The translations under genes and the position numbers were made by a program. Source: Owenia fusiformis (Eukaryota > Annelida > Polychaeta > Sabellida > Oweniidae). Taken from it: a stretch of 64,000 nt of DNA. The first letter of the stretch is position 1. Each line of letters begins with the position of its first letter. Below, piece by piece: positions 37,836-49,298 of the stretch. The stretch covers positions 20,595,181-20,659,180 of the forward strand of contig CAIIXF020000010.1 of the NCBI GenBank assembly GCA_903813345.2, in the 5' to 3' direction. A model generated the notes under the pieces. The model searched no databases. It was not told the DNA's origin and was given only the letters and a program-made list of their open reading frames with translations.

Positions 37836-38509
37836 CACACTGGAACACCTTGACAACGGTTAAGTCAGGTACCGATGTCACAAATGGCGGCCACAGGTTC
37901 GTATTCGATTTGATTTTCATTAACTGCATGTTTAATAGAGCACCTAGATTAAATTCCTAAAGGTACAATATATGTGTCTTTTTATTCTTCATTTAGTTAA
38001 ATATGCTCTATCATCGAAATAAAGGCTTTAATTTTACCGATCAAAATTTGACATACATGTAGGACAACGGATGCAGTATAAGTGACAACGGTAAATGTGA
38101 GTCAAATGTGCTGTAAAATCGGAATGACAACGGTAATATTTGACAACGGTATTTATAAAGACATCGGTAAAGTGTCTAATTCGTTGTCATTTCTCTATGT
38201 TCCGATGCAATACACACTGTAGTTCGTTGTCACATCTTACCATGTGCCATTGTCTCTGTTAATTACGTTGTCATTGAAGATATAGATAATTATGGAAGAC
38301 AGTGCATAGTATTGTGGAGATTCACGACCACATTTGATCGAAATTGGGATTTCATATAATACACCATCACAAGAGCTAAATACATGCCCAAAATTAGTGA
38401 CGATAATGAGAATGAAAAGAGAACCAAGTGATTAAAGAGTCGATAGCGATGGTTACGTCCGCCGTGACAACGGTATCTGACTTTACCGTTGTCAAGGTGT
38501 TCCGATGTG
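37836..38509. mobile_element. 674-bp CAC...GTG element with 5-bp TSD
   Basis: The left end CACACTGGAACACCTTGAC and right end ...GTCAAGGTGTTCCGATGTG are flanked by ATTCT at 37831-37835 and 38510-38514. The TIR continues through ACGGT(T/A)AAGTCAG and CACAAATGGCGG. The interior shares AAATTCCTAAAGG, TTCACGACCACATTTGATCG and similar blocks with the 27849 composite. No ORF of note. Confidence 0.8.
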
Positions 38510-38514
38510 ATTCT

Positions 38515-39337
38515 ATGGCTGTTTTGACTTCGTTCATAGATCAGCTTGTGTTACATGTATTAATGAAGACCATCCGATCCAACTAAATAAGACTTCCAAG
38601 TCATCTAATCTGTATAGTACTTACACATACACATTATATGGGACTGTGTCAGAAATAGAGTAGGAAAATTTTACTTTCTAAAAAATACTGTCCAAAGTTA
38701 TACATCCTTTAAATTGCGTGTCTTGGATCAACGTGTTCTTCACATATTTCTTCTCGGAAATGTATTTTTCATTTTTTGCGGTTATGTACATCACGAACGT
38801 ATCTATACCTGGAAAAGGAAATTTCCATAATCCAAACATGTGTCTTTCCACGATGATAATTTGCGTTGATTAATGGCGAATTCGGAAACATGATCGTATT
38901 CCTCCCTTTGGAATGAATATTACGTACATGTACCTTCTTGGAATATGCACTCTACAAGGATTCACCATTTCTGGGTTGTTTTGTCACTAAGCAGTTTCTT
39001 TTGTTGATATTTGGACTTATAAGTAATGAAAACGTCTGACATACAAATTTATATAGTGTAATAACGTCATTCTGAATAACCTTGACATGTTTTTTATTCA
39101 TAATGATATGATATTTGTCATTGATGCTACTAACATAGGGGTGAAATATTTGGATACAAATCAACCTCCTTCTTGGTGAAAAGCATGAAAATAGAAATTT
39201 CCTCCGAAGGAAGTACGTTCCTTCATTTTGTTATAAAGACGTTACCTCTTTATAACTAGGTGGGGACCAGTGAAGTTGTCATCACGTTGGTTGATTCGCA
39301 CATCGTCTTTACAAGAGCGATGCATTTGTTTTATAAT
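38515..39337. other. intronic, no gene recognised
   Basis: Nothing identified. Confidence 0.4.
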
Positions 39338-39450
39338 TAGAAATCTGTCATTCGCTACGTATCTGATATTATTCTGCCACAATACGCTATTTTAATAGAA
39401 ATCTGTCATTCGCTACATATCTGATATTATTCAGCCACAATACGCTAATT
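39338..39450. repeat. two-copy tandem repeat, 58-bp period
   Basis: TAGAAATCTGTCATTCGCTA...TATCTGATATTATTC..GCCACAATACGCTA at 39338 repeats at 39396 with only a few differences, so it is recent. Confidence 0.85.
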
Positions 39451-40263
39451 CTATACAATCAATTCCGAACAGTAATTACTTTTCTCTAAGTATGTTATAG
39501 CAGATTTATCTGACTCCTATTTATGGCTGACAATTTTTTATTACATGAAGGTTTTCAACGTAAGCTATGTGTGACATTTCCAAGAATGATTATTACTGGT
39601 CAATAATGGATTGTGTCAAAGTGCTAGCAGTTGTGGAAAAGCCAGCCATTTAATTCATTTGTCATTATTTTTTTGGAAATCGGAGCAAGTGTGACCGCGG
39701 CATTAGGCGTGTTTTTATGGAAGATGTAAATTATGATAAAGTGTTACGTGTAAACTCAGTTCAGCAGCTTTTTTATTTGATTACATACATTTTCTTATCC
39801 TCTCTCGTATCCCAGAGACGTATAAAACATGTTTTATATGTCTCTGCGTATCCAAATGGTTTCCCTCCGCTCACTCCGTAAATAGTGTATCTCTGGAACT
39901 CCATGAAAGTCTCTATCGCAACCAGAACAACATAGTCTCAACCAAAATTTCTAAAGACGCTTCGTTAAGGTTTTGTGTCCTGTTGCAGAACCCCGGTTTT
40001 CAAAGCTTTGAAATAGTAATAAAGACAGTCCTTGATTTGTTTGTACTTTAGCAAAATCCCTTGGAGTTTTAGTAAGTAATAGCGGAGTTAAACATGGGTC
40101 CTTTTGTGAGCAAAAGTTTTATCAAATATCCAATTTACAAATTCACTATGATATGCTTTCTTATAGATAACTACACACATTTCTACTGGAAAAACATACT
40201 ATGGTCATTTATTGATTAATTTTGGCTATACTCAGGTCAATCAATTTAAGTATATGAAAATAA
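39451..40263. other. intronic, no gene recognised
   Basis: Nothing identified. Confidence 0.4.
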
Positions 40264-40267
40264 TTAA

Positions 40268-41100
40268 AGTCCCCGTCTAAAGTTTGAAAATATTTTTTTA
40301 TCATTCATTTACTATTTGTCAGGACTTAAAAAGTGATTTTAGAGATTTTTGAACAAAAAAAATTTTTTGAAAAAAAAGTTGTGAGCATTTCATTTCTCAA
40401 ATATTCAAATTTCCCGCCATTTTTCAAAAAAAGTTGAAATTTCTTAATCATCAAATATTTCTTAATGCATTTCAAAAAAGATTATCTTTTTAACACCAAT
40501 GCAAAGGTTGAACAAAGGACACACTATTTCAATAATAAAATGCCATATTTAATGGGCCACTTCAATGTTTTAACATATCAAAAATATTTTGAAACATTAG
40601 TGATGTCACTAAGGTACCAAAAACTTTTTGAAAAAAATTGAAATTTTTTTTTCGAAGTCAATCTTTTCTAAATATGTTAGACTTTCAATAAAAACGAATG
40701 TTGATTGTCTTACCAGGTTAAAAGGAAGAATAAATTATGTTTTAGATATCATTGTACCATTGGTTTCTATGAGAACTAAAATTTTGAAATGCATTTTTCT
40801 CAGAACCATTTTCATGCACTGATAAGTTCATTTCTCGCTTATTTATGAACCGATTTTCTTAATTTTTTCAGCAAAAAACATGGGAGGATGAATGCTATGC
40901 ATTGGTATGAATTGTGGCTAATTAGAAGATATGAGTGACCTCTAAAAGTTGGTTTTAAATAAATTCACAAATTTTGGAACAAAAAGTCTATCAAAAACCA
41001 CTTTTTGAAATTTAAAAAAAAAGTTTCACATATCACACTTTGATAACATTGGGTAAGACTACAATATAAGCCAAAGTGGTTTAAACTTTAGATGGGGCCT
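40268..41100. mobile_element. 833-bp TTAA-target MITE, copy 2
   Basis: TTAA at 40264-40267 and 41101-41104. Left end AGTCCCCGTCTAAAGTTTGA, right end ...TAAACTTTAGATGGGGCCT. It is collinear with the 16503 copy, differing by small indels such as an extra A-rich stretch near 40360. No intact ORF. Confidence 0.8.
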
Positions 41101-41104
41101 TTAA

Positions 41105-42377
41105 GGATTTGACCAAGGGTGTATTTTTTATTTTTAATATAGTTTTTTATATACATTTATTTTGTTTCATAAAAATCTGCCCAAGGGATTTACCCGGAAA
41201 GTGTTTAGGCACATCGAGAAATTTGGAGATTTTCTTAAAATATATTTTGTAACCGGCGTACTTTTTAACTAATTATATCTTTTTGAACATTTTCTCGCCT
41301 TCCACAGATAAAACAATTTTAATAATAATTAGATAACATTAATAAAAAATCAAAATTTGAACTTGTTCACTACGTTCTGGCTAAAAAATGATTTTGATAT
41401 TTACCACCAGAAAATTTGATGATAACCAGTTTGAAGATCAAAGATTAAAAAGATATAATGTGATGGTAACCCACCAGTAAGAAGATCTAAGAAAAAAGAA
41501 AACATAAAAGAGTTTATTGTCTTATCTGATGACTACAACATTTGATAACTTATATTTCATTTTTTCTGATATTATGAGTTCTAAATAATTTATCTTATAC
41601 AGAATAATTCTGTATACCGTATAGAAATTCCTTTTGAAAATACTTCCGAATAATCGCTCTTTGCTGAAATACTCCATAACTTCAAAAAACTCCAAGCGAT
41701 TTGCTTTAAAAACAGAAAACAATACAGCACTATCAATACTCAAGATTCCAACTAATATAAAGATTAGGCTTCTCCAACAGGACATATTTCTGGATTTTCT
41801 AGGGTTTTTGGTTACTACTAACACTATTATACGGCTCGATTCATTAACTATAACCATTCACCTTTCCTCTCTATGGTTTTCACCTGTAATGTGTCACATA
41901 AGAATGGCCATTTCTTCTCATTCAACTAACTATAAAAAGGTTAACTGCACAATACACCCTTATGAAGTTGTAATTCCTGCAACGAAATAGTCGCTACACT
42001 CATAGTGACGGATATAAAGGGAACAGTTAAGCTCTTATTCTTGTAAGATCCTCCTCGTTAGAGGCATTAAACCGACAGCTTTCTGAAATAAAAGAAAATA
42101 CGAGAGATAAAGATGGCAACGTTTTGAAAGACTGGCCTACTTTTGGCTCAAACGATCTGAGGTAACAGGTAATCACTTGTGTAAATGAAAAAACGAAACG
42201 TAATATAATGTAAATCAAAACACATAGACAGTATCAAAATACATACATACATACGTCGGTAGCATCGTATGGCGATGACATCCAAGATACCTCGTGCTAT
42301 AAATATGCAATTAAATGTAACATGAAACAAGAACTCGTATTTACGAGGGGTTATTATTATCATTCAGGCATACCAAT
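41105..42377. other. intronic, no gene recognised
   Basis: Overlapping open frames on both strands at 41520-41990 have no recognisable domain. No repeat partner found. Confidence 0.4.
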
Positions 42378-43630
42378 AGACTAGATGCGATTAGAAATAA
42401 TTTTGATTTACGTCATTAAATATTCAAAATTCAGTCAAAGTGATGTCATATTTGAAAGCTACATGTAAAAGTACTATAGAAATATGGTTACGAAAATTGT
42501 TTATCAACTTTGAAATTTTTTTTTTTCAAATGTGACTTCTAGTTTGGGTTGACTCCCCATAGACCCCACGTATTGGACAGATAACATATTCTTTTACTAG
42601 ACATATTTTTATTTGAATAACTATTAGATACACTCCCCTCCATAAGTTTGGCAACCTTTTTTCCCCCATTGAACTACGTGTTAAAGCCTCTTTACCTTTG
42701 AATTTTTATTTACTTAACCTGCGATGAAAATACTTATACTATTGATGGAAACGTAATTTGACTTTAATTCCAATACCTCCAAATTTTCTCAATTTTTTTC
42801 CTCAATTACAATAGGTCGAAAATTGATGCTAAATTTGATGAATTTTTGAAAATCGACATTTCCATGTTAACCAATGGGAAATGGTAGGTTTGCCGCAAGT
42901 CATATGACAAAATATCCATCCATCCGAGTCCGTGCAAAAAATACGAGTTAGGCAGGCAATTGAATTTGCTAACTTTATTTAACAAAAAATTGATATGTTT
43001 CTTCAGGTTCAACAAAGTTATAGGGCTTTAAAGTCAAAATTGTTTTTCAAAAAACCTCTCCCATTGAAATAACACAGGAGGCGAAAAATTATTTTCAAAA
43101 ATGACTTTGAAGCGCTGTAACTTTAATATTCATCATATAAACTTATCACTTAGTGTTCAAAAAAGTCAGACAATTCAATTTTCTATATAAAAATATTTTT
43201 TTGCTGAATCTTTTACTGAAAAGATATCCTGATTTCTGATTTGCCCCGAACCCTCCATTTCCCATTGGATTACATGGGAATGACGATTTTCAAAAATTCA
43301 TCAAATTTATCATCAATTTTCGACCTATTGAAATTGAGGAAAAAAATTGAGAAAATTTGGAGGTATTGGAAATAAAGTCAAGTTACGTTTCCATCAATAT
43401 TATAAGTTATTTTATCGCCGGTGAAGTAAACAAAAATTCAAACGTAAAGAGGCTTTAACACGTAGTTCAATGGGGAAAAAAGGTTGCCAAACTTATGGAG
43501 GGGAGTGTACATAAGGGTTATACGAAAATCAAACCACTAAAATAGATGTAATTTAAGTTAAAGGGAACTTTCTGCTATACCCGCCATGCTATCTGACCCG
43601 AACGAGCCACCTGGTGGTGAATCTGGTAAA
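42378..43630. mobile_element. repeat-family element, copy 2, interrupted by a TA element
   Basis: Starts AGACTAGATGCGATTAGAAA like copies 28283 and 58586, and continues GTCAAAGTGATGTCATATTT. After the 877-bp insertion (42631-43507) it resumes CATAAGGGTTATACGAAAAT and runs to CCACCTGGTGGTGAATCTGG. The last ~30 bp of the family are missing, so its 3' end is truncated. Confidence 0.75.
42631..43507. mobile_element. 877-bp Tc1/mariner-like MITE, copy 1
   Basis: TIRs of ~250 bp (~90% alike) start CACTCCCCTCCATAAGTTTG, with TA at 42629-42630 and 43508-43509. It reads identical base for base to copy 2. The 69-residue minus-strand frame is the same in both copies but is only part of the TIR/interior and looks non-coding. 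A transposase must be supplied in trans. Confidence 0.85.
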
Positions 43631-44890
43631 AAGAAATGCGATATAGCCCTGGCGTAATAGCTTCATATGAAATCGTTATTTCGAGTGACCGACAGAAGAC
43701 CCTCTCCTAGAATGTCGTACTTATGAAAGCGTCGATCACCTGGAAAAACTGATGGCGTAACGCAAACAATCTTGTATAAAGCGTATTCTTGCAAATTAAC
43801 TGGATGTGTTAGGACAATCCTTTTTGCTTCGTGAAGTGATGAGCATGAAATTTTGAAGTTCATATAGTTTCAGACCAGAACCAACATTAACCAAATTTTG
43901 CCTAGATCATTCTGAAACTCTAACAGTGCATCAGAACATCCCCCAAACTCTGTATTATAAAAAAAACAATGAAAAAGTCTTGACACTTATTGAACGCCTT
44001 GTAACTTTCAACCGTCAACGCCTTGAATTTTTTATGTCGGATAATCCTACTTACAATTTGGAATAAAATCTTGTTCTGAGTAATAGAATTCCTCATTTTC
44101 TTATAAGATCAATACGTTGTTGATTGCTCATCACCATTAATGTTTTGTAAAGTATCTCTAGAAAGTTTAATACAATTGGCATGAGCATGAAATCCTTAGT
44201 AAATCCCAGATCATTGTTCGCTAGATTATACGCACGATAATCTTGTTCGACCAACTCTCATTGTAACATAGAAATAGTCAATGACACGGCATTTATGATA
44301 GCAACTATATATCTAATAAACCTGGCAAGGTTAATGAATTCCCATGTCTGTCTTACACTGACTGGACGTAGGTTTCTTTGAACACAGTCCGTAAGAATAG
44401 TCTATTTACCAAAGGATTGTATTTTTCCATTAGGAGATGTAATGAAGTTATATCCTGTACACTTGAATAGAGCTTATGATAGGATTGACCGTATAGCATG
44501 ATGAGAATTAAAATAGATTGCTCTGAAACTGGAATGACATATGTGTCATATAGATTCACATTTGTGGCAATATAAGATAATAATCCCAGTGTTATTTGAT
44601 ACTATTTGACAGTCCACATGATGCTGGAAAATATTCTGGTACTCTACGCAAGAGCACAACTGCGTAGCGCACTATAGCTTCTCTTGAAAGCCCATGGTAT
44701 AACACGGTCAACTACTTAATAAAAGGCGGAATTGCACAATCAAAAGAAACTTTTAAACTGAAAAAACTATTGGGCGCCAAATACCATGGTACGATGTCGA
44801 TTATCGGTTTTACTCAAGCAAGCGCTATTAGAAGTCTTTAAGATAATCGGGAATGCTGTCATAAACATATGCCTTGTTATTTAATGTATA
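43631..44890. other. intronic, no gene recognised
   Basis: Nothing identified. Confidence 0.4.
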
Positions 44891-44977
44891 CAGGGTGGTA
44901 AAAAAGTATAACTTTATAGACTTATGCATCATATACGTATATGGCCTATATAGCAAACTTACATAGTGAACACCCTG
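44891..44977. mobile_element. 87-bp mini-MITE, CAGGGTG ends, TA target
   Basis: Left end CAGGGTGGTA, right end GAACACCCTG, with TA at 44889-44890 and 44978-44979. The core around ATATACGTATAT is itself palindromic. Confidence 0.65.
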
Positions 44978-45492
44978 TATAGATGAACTTAAGCTAAGCA
45001 AATTAGAAATGAATATCAGCATACATTGAATGGGATCGGATAACACACTCTTAATAATTAGATTATATCTGTTAAATGGACAATCCATTAGTTTCAAACG
45101 GACAACATCTGATCCAAACAACGCCTCAAAGTACTTGAAACAAAACATTTTCAACAATGGTAATCAGAAAATACAGCTTTGTTTTAATTGTTATGTCCCC
45201 TATAACCTTGCCTTCTGTCTTGATAAAATGAGATTTGGCGCTGTTCATTGGGTCTACTTGTATATGCTAAAGTGATTTGAACTGAAACAGGAATTGCAAA
45301 TAATGGAATTTGAATCGCACACAAGTTCCCAGGATCCACCCCATGCAGACAGATCGCCTAAAATTACATTCGTATGATGTGAGACTCGACATTTACCAGG
45401 AAAATAGAAACATTTTGTCACCTATGACGCAAATTGATTTTTTACTGCTTAATAAATGATGAATGACAGTAAGTTCTATAAGTATGAGAATA

Positions 45493-46369
45493 CACTCCCC
45501 TCCATAAGTTTGGCAACCTTTTTTCCCCCATTGAACTACGTGTTAAAGCCTCTTTACCTTTGAATTTTTATTTACTTAACCTGCGATGAAAATACTTATA
45601 CTATTGATGGAAACGTAATTTGACTTTAATTCCAATACCTCCAAATTTTCTCAATTTTTTTCCTCAATTACAATAGGTCGAAAATTGATGCTAAATTTGA
45701 TGAATTTTTGAAAATCGACATTTCCATGTTAACCAATGGGAAATGGTAGGTTTGCCGCAAGTCATATGACAAAATATCCATCCATCCGAGTCCGTGCAAA
45801 AAATACGAGTTAGGCAGGCAATTGAATTTGCTAACTTTATTTAACAAAAAATTGATATGTTTCTTCAGGTTCAACAAAGTTATAGGGCTTTAAAGTCAAA
45901 ATTGTTTTTCAAAAAACCTCTCCCATTGAAATAACACAGGAGGCGAAAAATTATTTTCAAAAATGACTTTGAAGCGCTGTAACTTTAATATTCATCATAT
46001 AAACTTATCACTTAGTGTTCAAAAAAGTCAGACAATTCAATTTTCTATATAAAAATATTTTTTTGCTGAATCTTTTACTGAAAAGATATCCTGATTTCTG
46101 ATTTGCCCCGAACCCTCCATTTCCCATTGGATTACATGGGAATGACGATTTTCAAAAATTCATCAAATTTATCATCAATTTTCGACCTATTGAAATTGAG
46201 GAAAAAAATTGAGAAAATTTGGAGGTATTGGAAATAAAGTCAAGTTACGTTTCCATCAATATTATAAGTTATTTTATCGCCGGTGAAGTAAACAAAAATT
46301 CAAACGTAAAGAGGCTTTAACACGTAGTTCAATGGGGAAAAAAGGTTGCCAAACTTATGGAGGGGAGTG
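45493..46369. mobile_element. 877-bp Tc1/mariner-like MITE, copy 2
   Basis: Same sequence, length and orientation as copy 1, exactly 2862 bp downstream. TA at 45491-45492 and 46370-46371. It is inserted in the left arm of the palindromic element; the matching site in the right arm (~47490) is empty. Confidence 0.88.
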
Positions 46370-46442
46370 TAGCATGCCGTCTTGATAGTTGAAGGAAACT
46401 CGTTTGAAAAATGATGACGGTGATTGAAATGACGATGCAAAT

Positions 46443-46971
46443 ACAGGTTGTCAAAAACAATAGCACCCCCTCTACAGCAAAAAGTCCTTAATGTTACATA
46501 TCTTGTCATACTTCATTTGAGAGATAATTTAATTCTGGAGTTACTCATCAAATGTCATTTAATAAAACTATATATTAAAAAAGCTACATTGTTTCAAAAT
46601 TTCCTACTCCGGTCCTTTGTTTGCTGCTCTGTTATTAGTTAGGTCAAATCTTCAGAAAGTGGAATATGAAAGAATTCAACTGCACTGAACATATGGGTTC
46701 AGTTCTGAAAAACAAGGTATAGGAATTGATGGAGAAAGAGCCTCTTGGAAAAAGATACAGTAAGGATGTAATTCTGAAGAATGTGAGGAAAGTGCTAAGA
46801 GGATTATGCAATGCTACACCTTTATCTGAGATTTTATTGAAATCTTTTATAGAGCTGAAATATCTCCGGTACTCCAAAATTAAATTGTCTTTAAAATGAG
46901 ATATGACACACCATGTTACATTAAGTACTTTTTGTTGTAGAGGGGGGTGCTGTTGTTTTTTGAAATCCTGT
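46443..46971. mobile_element. ~530-bp MITE with CAGG...CCTG ends (nested)
   Basis: The left CAGGTTGTCAAAAACAATAG and right ...GAAATCCTG pair through GCACCCCCTCTACA and CAAAAAGT to an inner CATATCTTGTCATA-type region, ~90 bp of TIR. It interrupts the left arm of the palindrome; the right arm reads straight through near 47410-47425. The TSD is not clear, so the superfamily is open. Confidence 0.6.
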
Positions 46972-47655
46972 TTAAAACCGCAACGAAATATTTGTAGATT
47001 TCTTTGAAAAACTAAGAAATAATACATCTCATATTGAATTTTTCAAAACAGAAAAACATGTATAAATAGTAAAGCATGTAGGTCCGATTCCCCCTCGTAG
47101 CATTAACATTGGTCTCGTATAAGTCATACTATTTAAATTTGAAACTCTACTATTATTCAAAATTATGATCGGACATACGTATGTTGTGTACTTCAATGTA
47201 ATATTAATAAAGTAACATCATTCTTATGTCCGATCATTCGAATGATAGGTGTATTTCAAATATTAATTGTACGACATGTATGAGACCAATAATGTAAACA
47301 CTATCAGGGGGAATCTTACATTTTAAGCATGTCTTTTTCTGTTTTGAAAAATTCGAAATGTGATGTATATTTTTTAGTTTTTCAAAGAAATCTACAAATA
47401 TTCCATTACGGTTTTATCTTTACATTGTAATTTCGATCACCGCCATCACTTTTCGAACGAGTTACCTTGAAATATGAAGACGTCATACTATTTTAATACT
47501 TATAGAACTCAATGTAACTGGCCTTGACCATTTATTAAGCAGTAAAAAATTAATTTGCTCCATGGGTGAGAAAATGTTTCTATTTTCCTGGTGAATGTCG
47601 AGTCTCGCATCATACGAATGTAATTTTAGGCGATCTGTCTGCATGGGGTGAGGAT

Positions 47656-48648
47656 CTTACCTCTATGGAACAAGAATTAATTTGAATTAATTTCGTATGC
47701 TTCAAAGACATTTTTCCTTCGGCATCTACAGTATACTGTATAGTGCTTTTATCCTATAATTTGCTCAGTACGCATTTGCTAAATTGCGTTCTATGACTAT
47801 GAGGTTCAAATTACTCGATTGATTAAAGTAAGATCTTAGTTCGAGATTTCTTAATTTATTAAATATTATATCTAGAAAGTAAAGGTTTTATGATTCACAG
47901 ATTTTGTTTGGGCGTACGCAAGAACCATAAAGGCCCCTCGCACATGAACGAAAACCCCCGACGTCAACTTGCTCACAGGAAGCCATTGTCATATCATTGA
48001 ATAAATCATTCTCCTTTCTCCTAATCGAATGTATCAACCACAAGAACGCAAAATTTAACATGGGCTCATGAATAGGCGGGCACCTTTTATTTATTTTATA
48101 AGTTACCTGTTCCTTGCATCATATTAAATATATTGACTACAAATCTAAATGGTTTCGTGTCTAATAACCCCCTCCCTAAAAACGGATATTCTATTTTAAT
48201 AAATGAGAGCCCGGAGCTTTCTCAAAGAGTCTGATAAATCAGAATGCTTTGTTCTAAAAATATAGTACTTGATGCAAATATAGATTAATCAACTCATATT
48301 AACCCATTGCCCACTGTACTGGTATTTTTTCTTCAAGAGAAGATATAATCTGACATAATTTGTTTATTCAATAATCCCGACTATCATCACTCACATATAC
48401 CTGGTATAACCATATTATTAGACAGTGCAGGTGATCTAGTTGTGTTATCTATAATAGTTAACTTCAAGTATATCCAATTCATACTCAGATAAAGGATAAG
48501 TTACCTGGTTTCTTAACTTTCTGAAAAATAAAACAACTACGATGCTGTGTTCCATGATGTAATCTGAATGTATCATTTACTATAAAATCACGCTTAACGC
48601 ATATTAATAGTATATTCAATGCAATTATTTTAAATATTCCCATTATAG
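47656..48648. other. intronic, no repeat recognised; ends at the exon 2 acceptor
   Basis: No repeat or coding signal. The T-rich tract TTATTTTAAATATTCCCATT precedes the TAG acceptor at 48646-48648. Confidence 0.5.
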
Positions 48649-48853
48649 GCATTCATATTTCGTGTACGACGTGGACCATGGGAAGATGACTTCTACCAGT
48701 GCGTCACCTTTGGTGCATACTCAGCCCAGTGGCAGGAACATCTTTACTCCGGGCTTACTGTCATGCTGCTATTTGTGATGCCATTGGCCACTGTTATAAC
48801 AACATACACGCTCATCTTCTACACTATTGCTCGTCAGGCCAAGGAAACCCAAT
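48649..48853 (+). CDS. GnRH/corazonin/AKH-type GPCR, coding exon 2 (ECL2, TM5, start of ICL3)
   Basis: Translation in phase 0 from the acceptor (...CATTATAG|GC) gives 68 residues, 234-301 of the joined protein. They begin AFIFRV and run through FYQCVTFG, the ECL2 motif of GnRH/corazonin/AKH receptors; C251 would pair with C173 of exon 1. TM5 is ~265-294 with the family proline at P278 and a tyrosine at Y286. ICL3 begins ARQAKETQ. The exon ends CAAT|GTGAGT in phase 1, a strong donor. It is too short and interrupted to stand out as an open frame by length, but its sequence continues exactly where exon 1 stops. The three-part plan (TM1-4 / ECL2-TM5 / TM6-7) is like that of vertebrate GNRHR genes. 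The TM6-TM7 exon is not in the window, so the gene is incomplete here. Confidence 0.92.
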
Positions 48854-48959
48854 GTGAGTATAAGTAGTTAAATGCGAACGCGTGTAGTATAGAATCGTGT
48901 TATGTTGGCCAACAAGGAAGATAGGCTCCCAGAGCGCAACATCGATATTCTGTTACATA

Positions 48960-49130
48960 AATGCACTGGCGGATTAGGGGGGGGGGGGGGCTGGGGGCCT
49001 GCCCCCCCCCTTGGGTGGGCCCAGAAAAAAAATTGGGCCAAAAAGGGCTTCAGGCCCCAAAAAGTGGGCCTTTTTGGTCATTACTGGGCCTTATCAGGCC
49101 TTATTTTTTAATTTCAGGCCAAATTTTGAA
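48960..49130 (+). repeat. G-run/GGGCC low-complexity repeat end
   Basis: ACTGGCGGATTAGGGG with a G-run, then GGGCCTGCCCCCCC and repeated GGGCC/AGGCC words among A-runs. Sequences of this kind recur at the ends of marine invertebrate repeats. Unusually GC-rich for the window, and the G-run length may be inexact. Confidence 0.55.
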
Positions 49131-49298
49131 GAAAACTCACAAGAAATGATCGAGATATTGGTTCGGATCTTTTGAACTGTTTATTTTGAATTTATAGTCG
49201 GTTATTTCAGACCACATTTCGACGTTTCTATTGTTGGAAAATATCGAGTTTCGATTTTTTGGTTTACCAGTTCATAATTCAAGACTTCATAAAATAGT

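Larger units (their letters stand above)
45332..47655. mobile_element. ~2.3-kb palindromic (foldback) element with two nested insertions in its left arm
   Basis: Outer arms CACCCCATGCAGACAGATCG (45338) and its complement (47630s) start an inverted repeat that continues to a centre near 47190 (TTCCCCCT, then TGATCGGACATA on each side). The right arm is uninterrupted. The left arm is broken by the 877-bp TA element (45493-46369) and by another inverted-repeat element (~46443-46971). A half-copy without insertions lies at 14243-14530. Confidence 0.75.
33466..48648 (+). other. receptor intron 1 (15,183 bp, phase 0)
   Basis: Bounded by GTGAGC and a TAG acceptor, and inferred from the in-frame continuation of the receptor across it. 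It is packed with the repeats listed separately: a CXC-domain relic, a CAC...GTG element, a TTAA element, two TA-element copies and a 2.3 kb palindrome. No further coding exon was recognised inside it. Confidence 0.85.

Noticed and set aside
41522-41990. Overlapping 111- and 118-residue frames on opposite strands
   Set aside because: No domain, no splice context and no repeat in the window; open frames of this size arise by chance in this sequence.
42806-43015. 69-residue frame conserved perfectly between two loci (also 45668-45877)
   Set aside because: Identity is explained by the two identical 877-bp element copies; the frame spans TIR and interior and has no coding signature.
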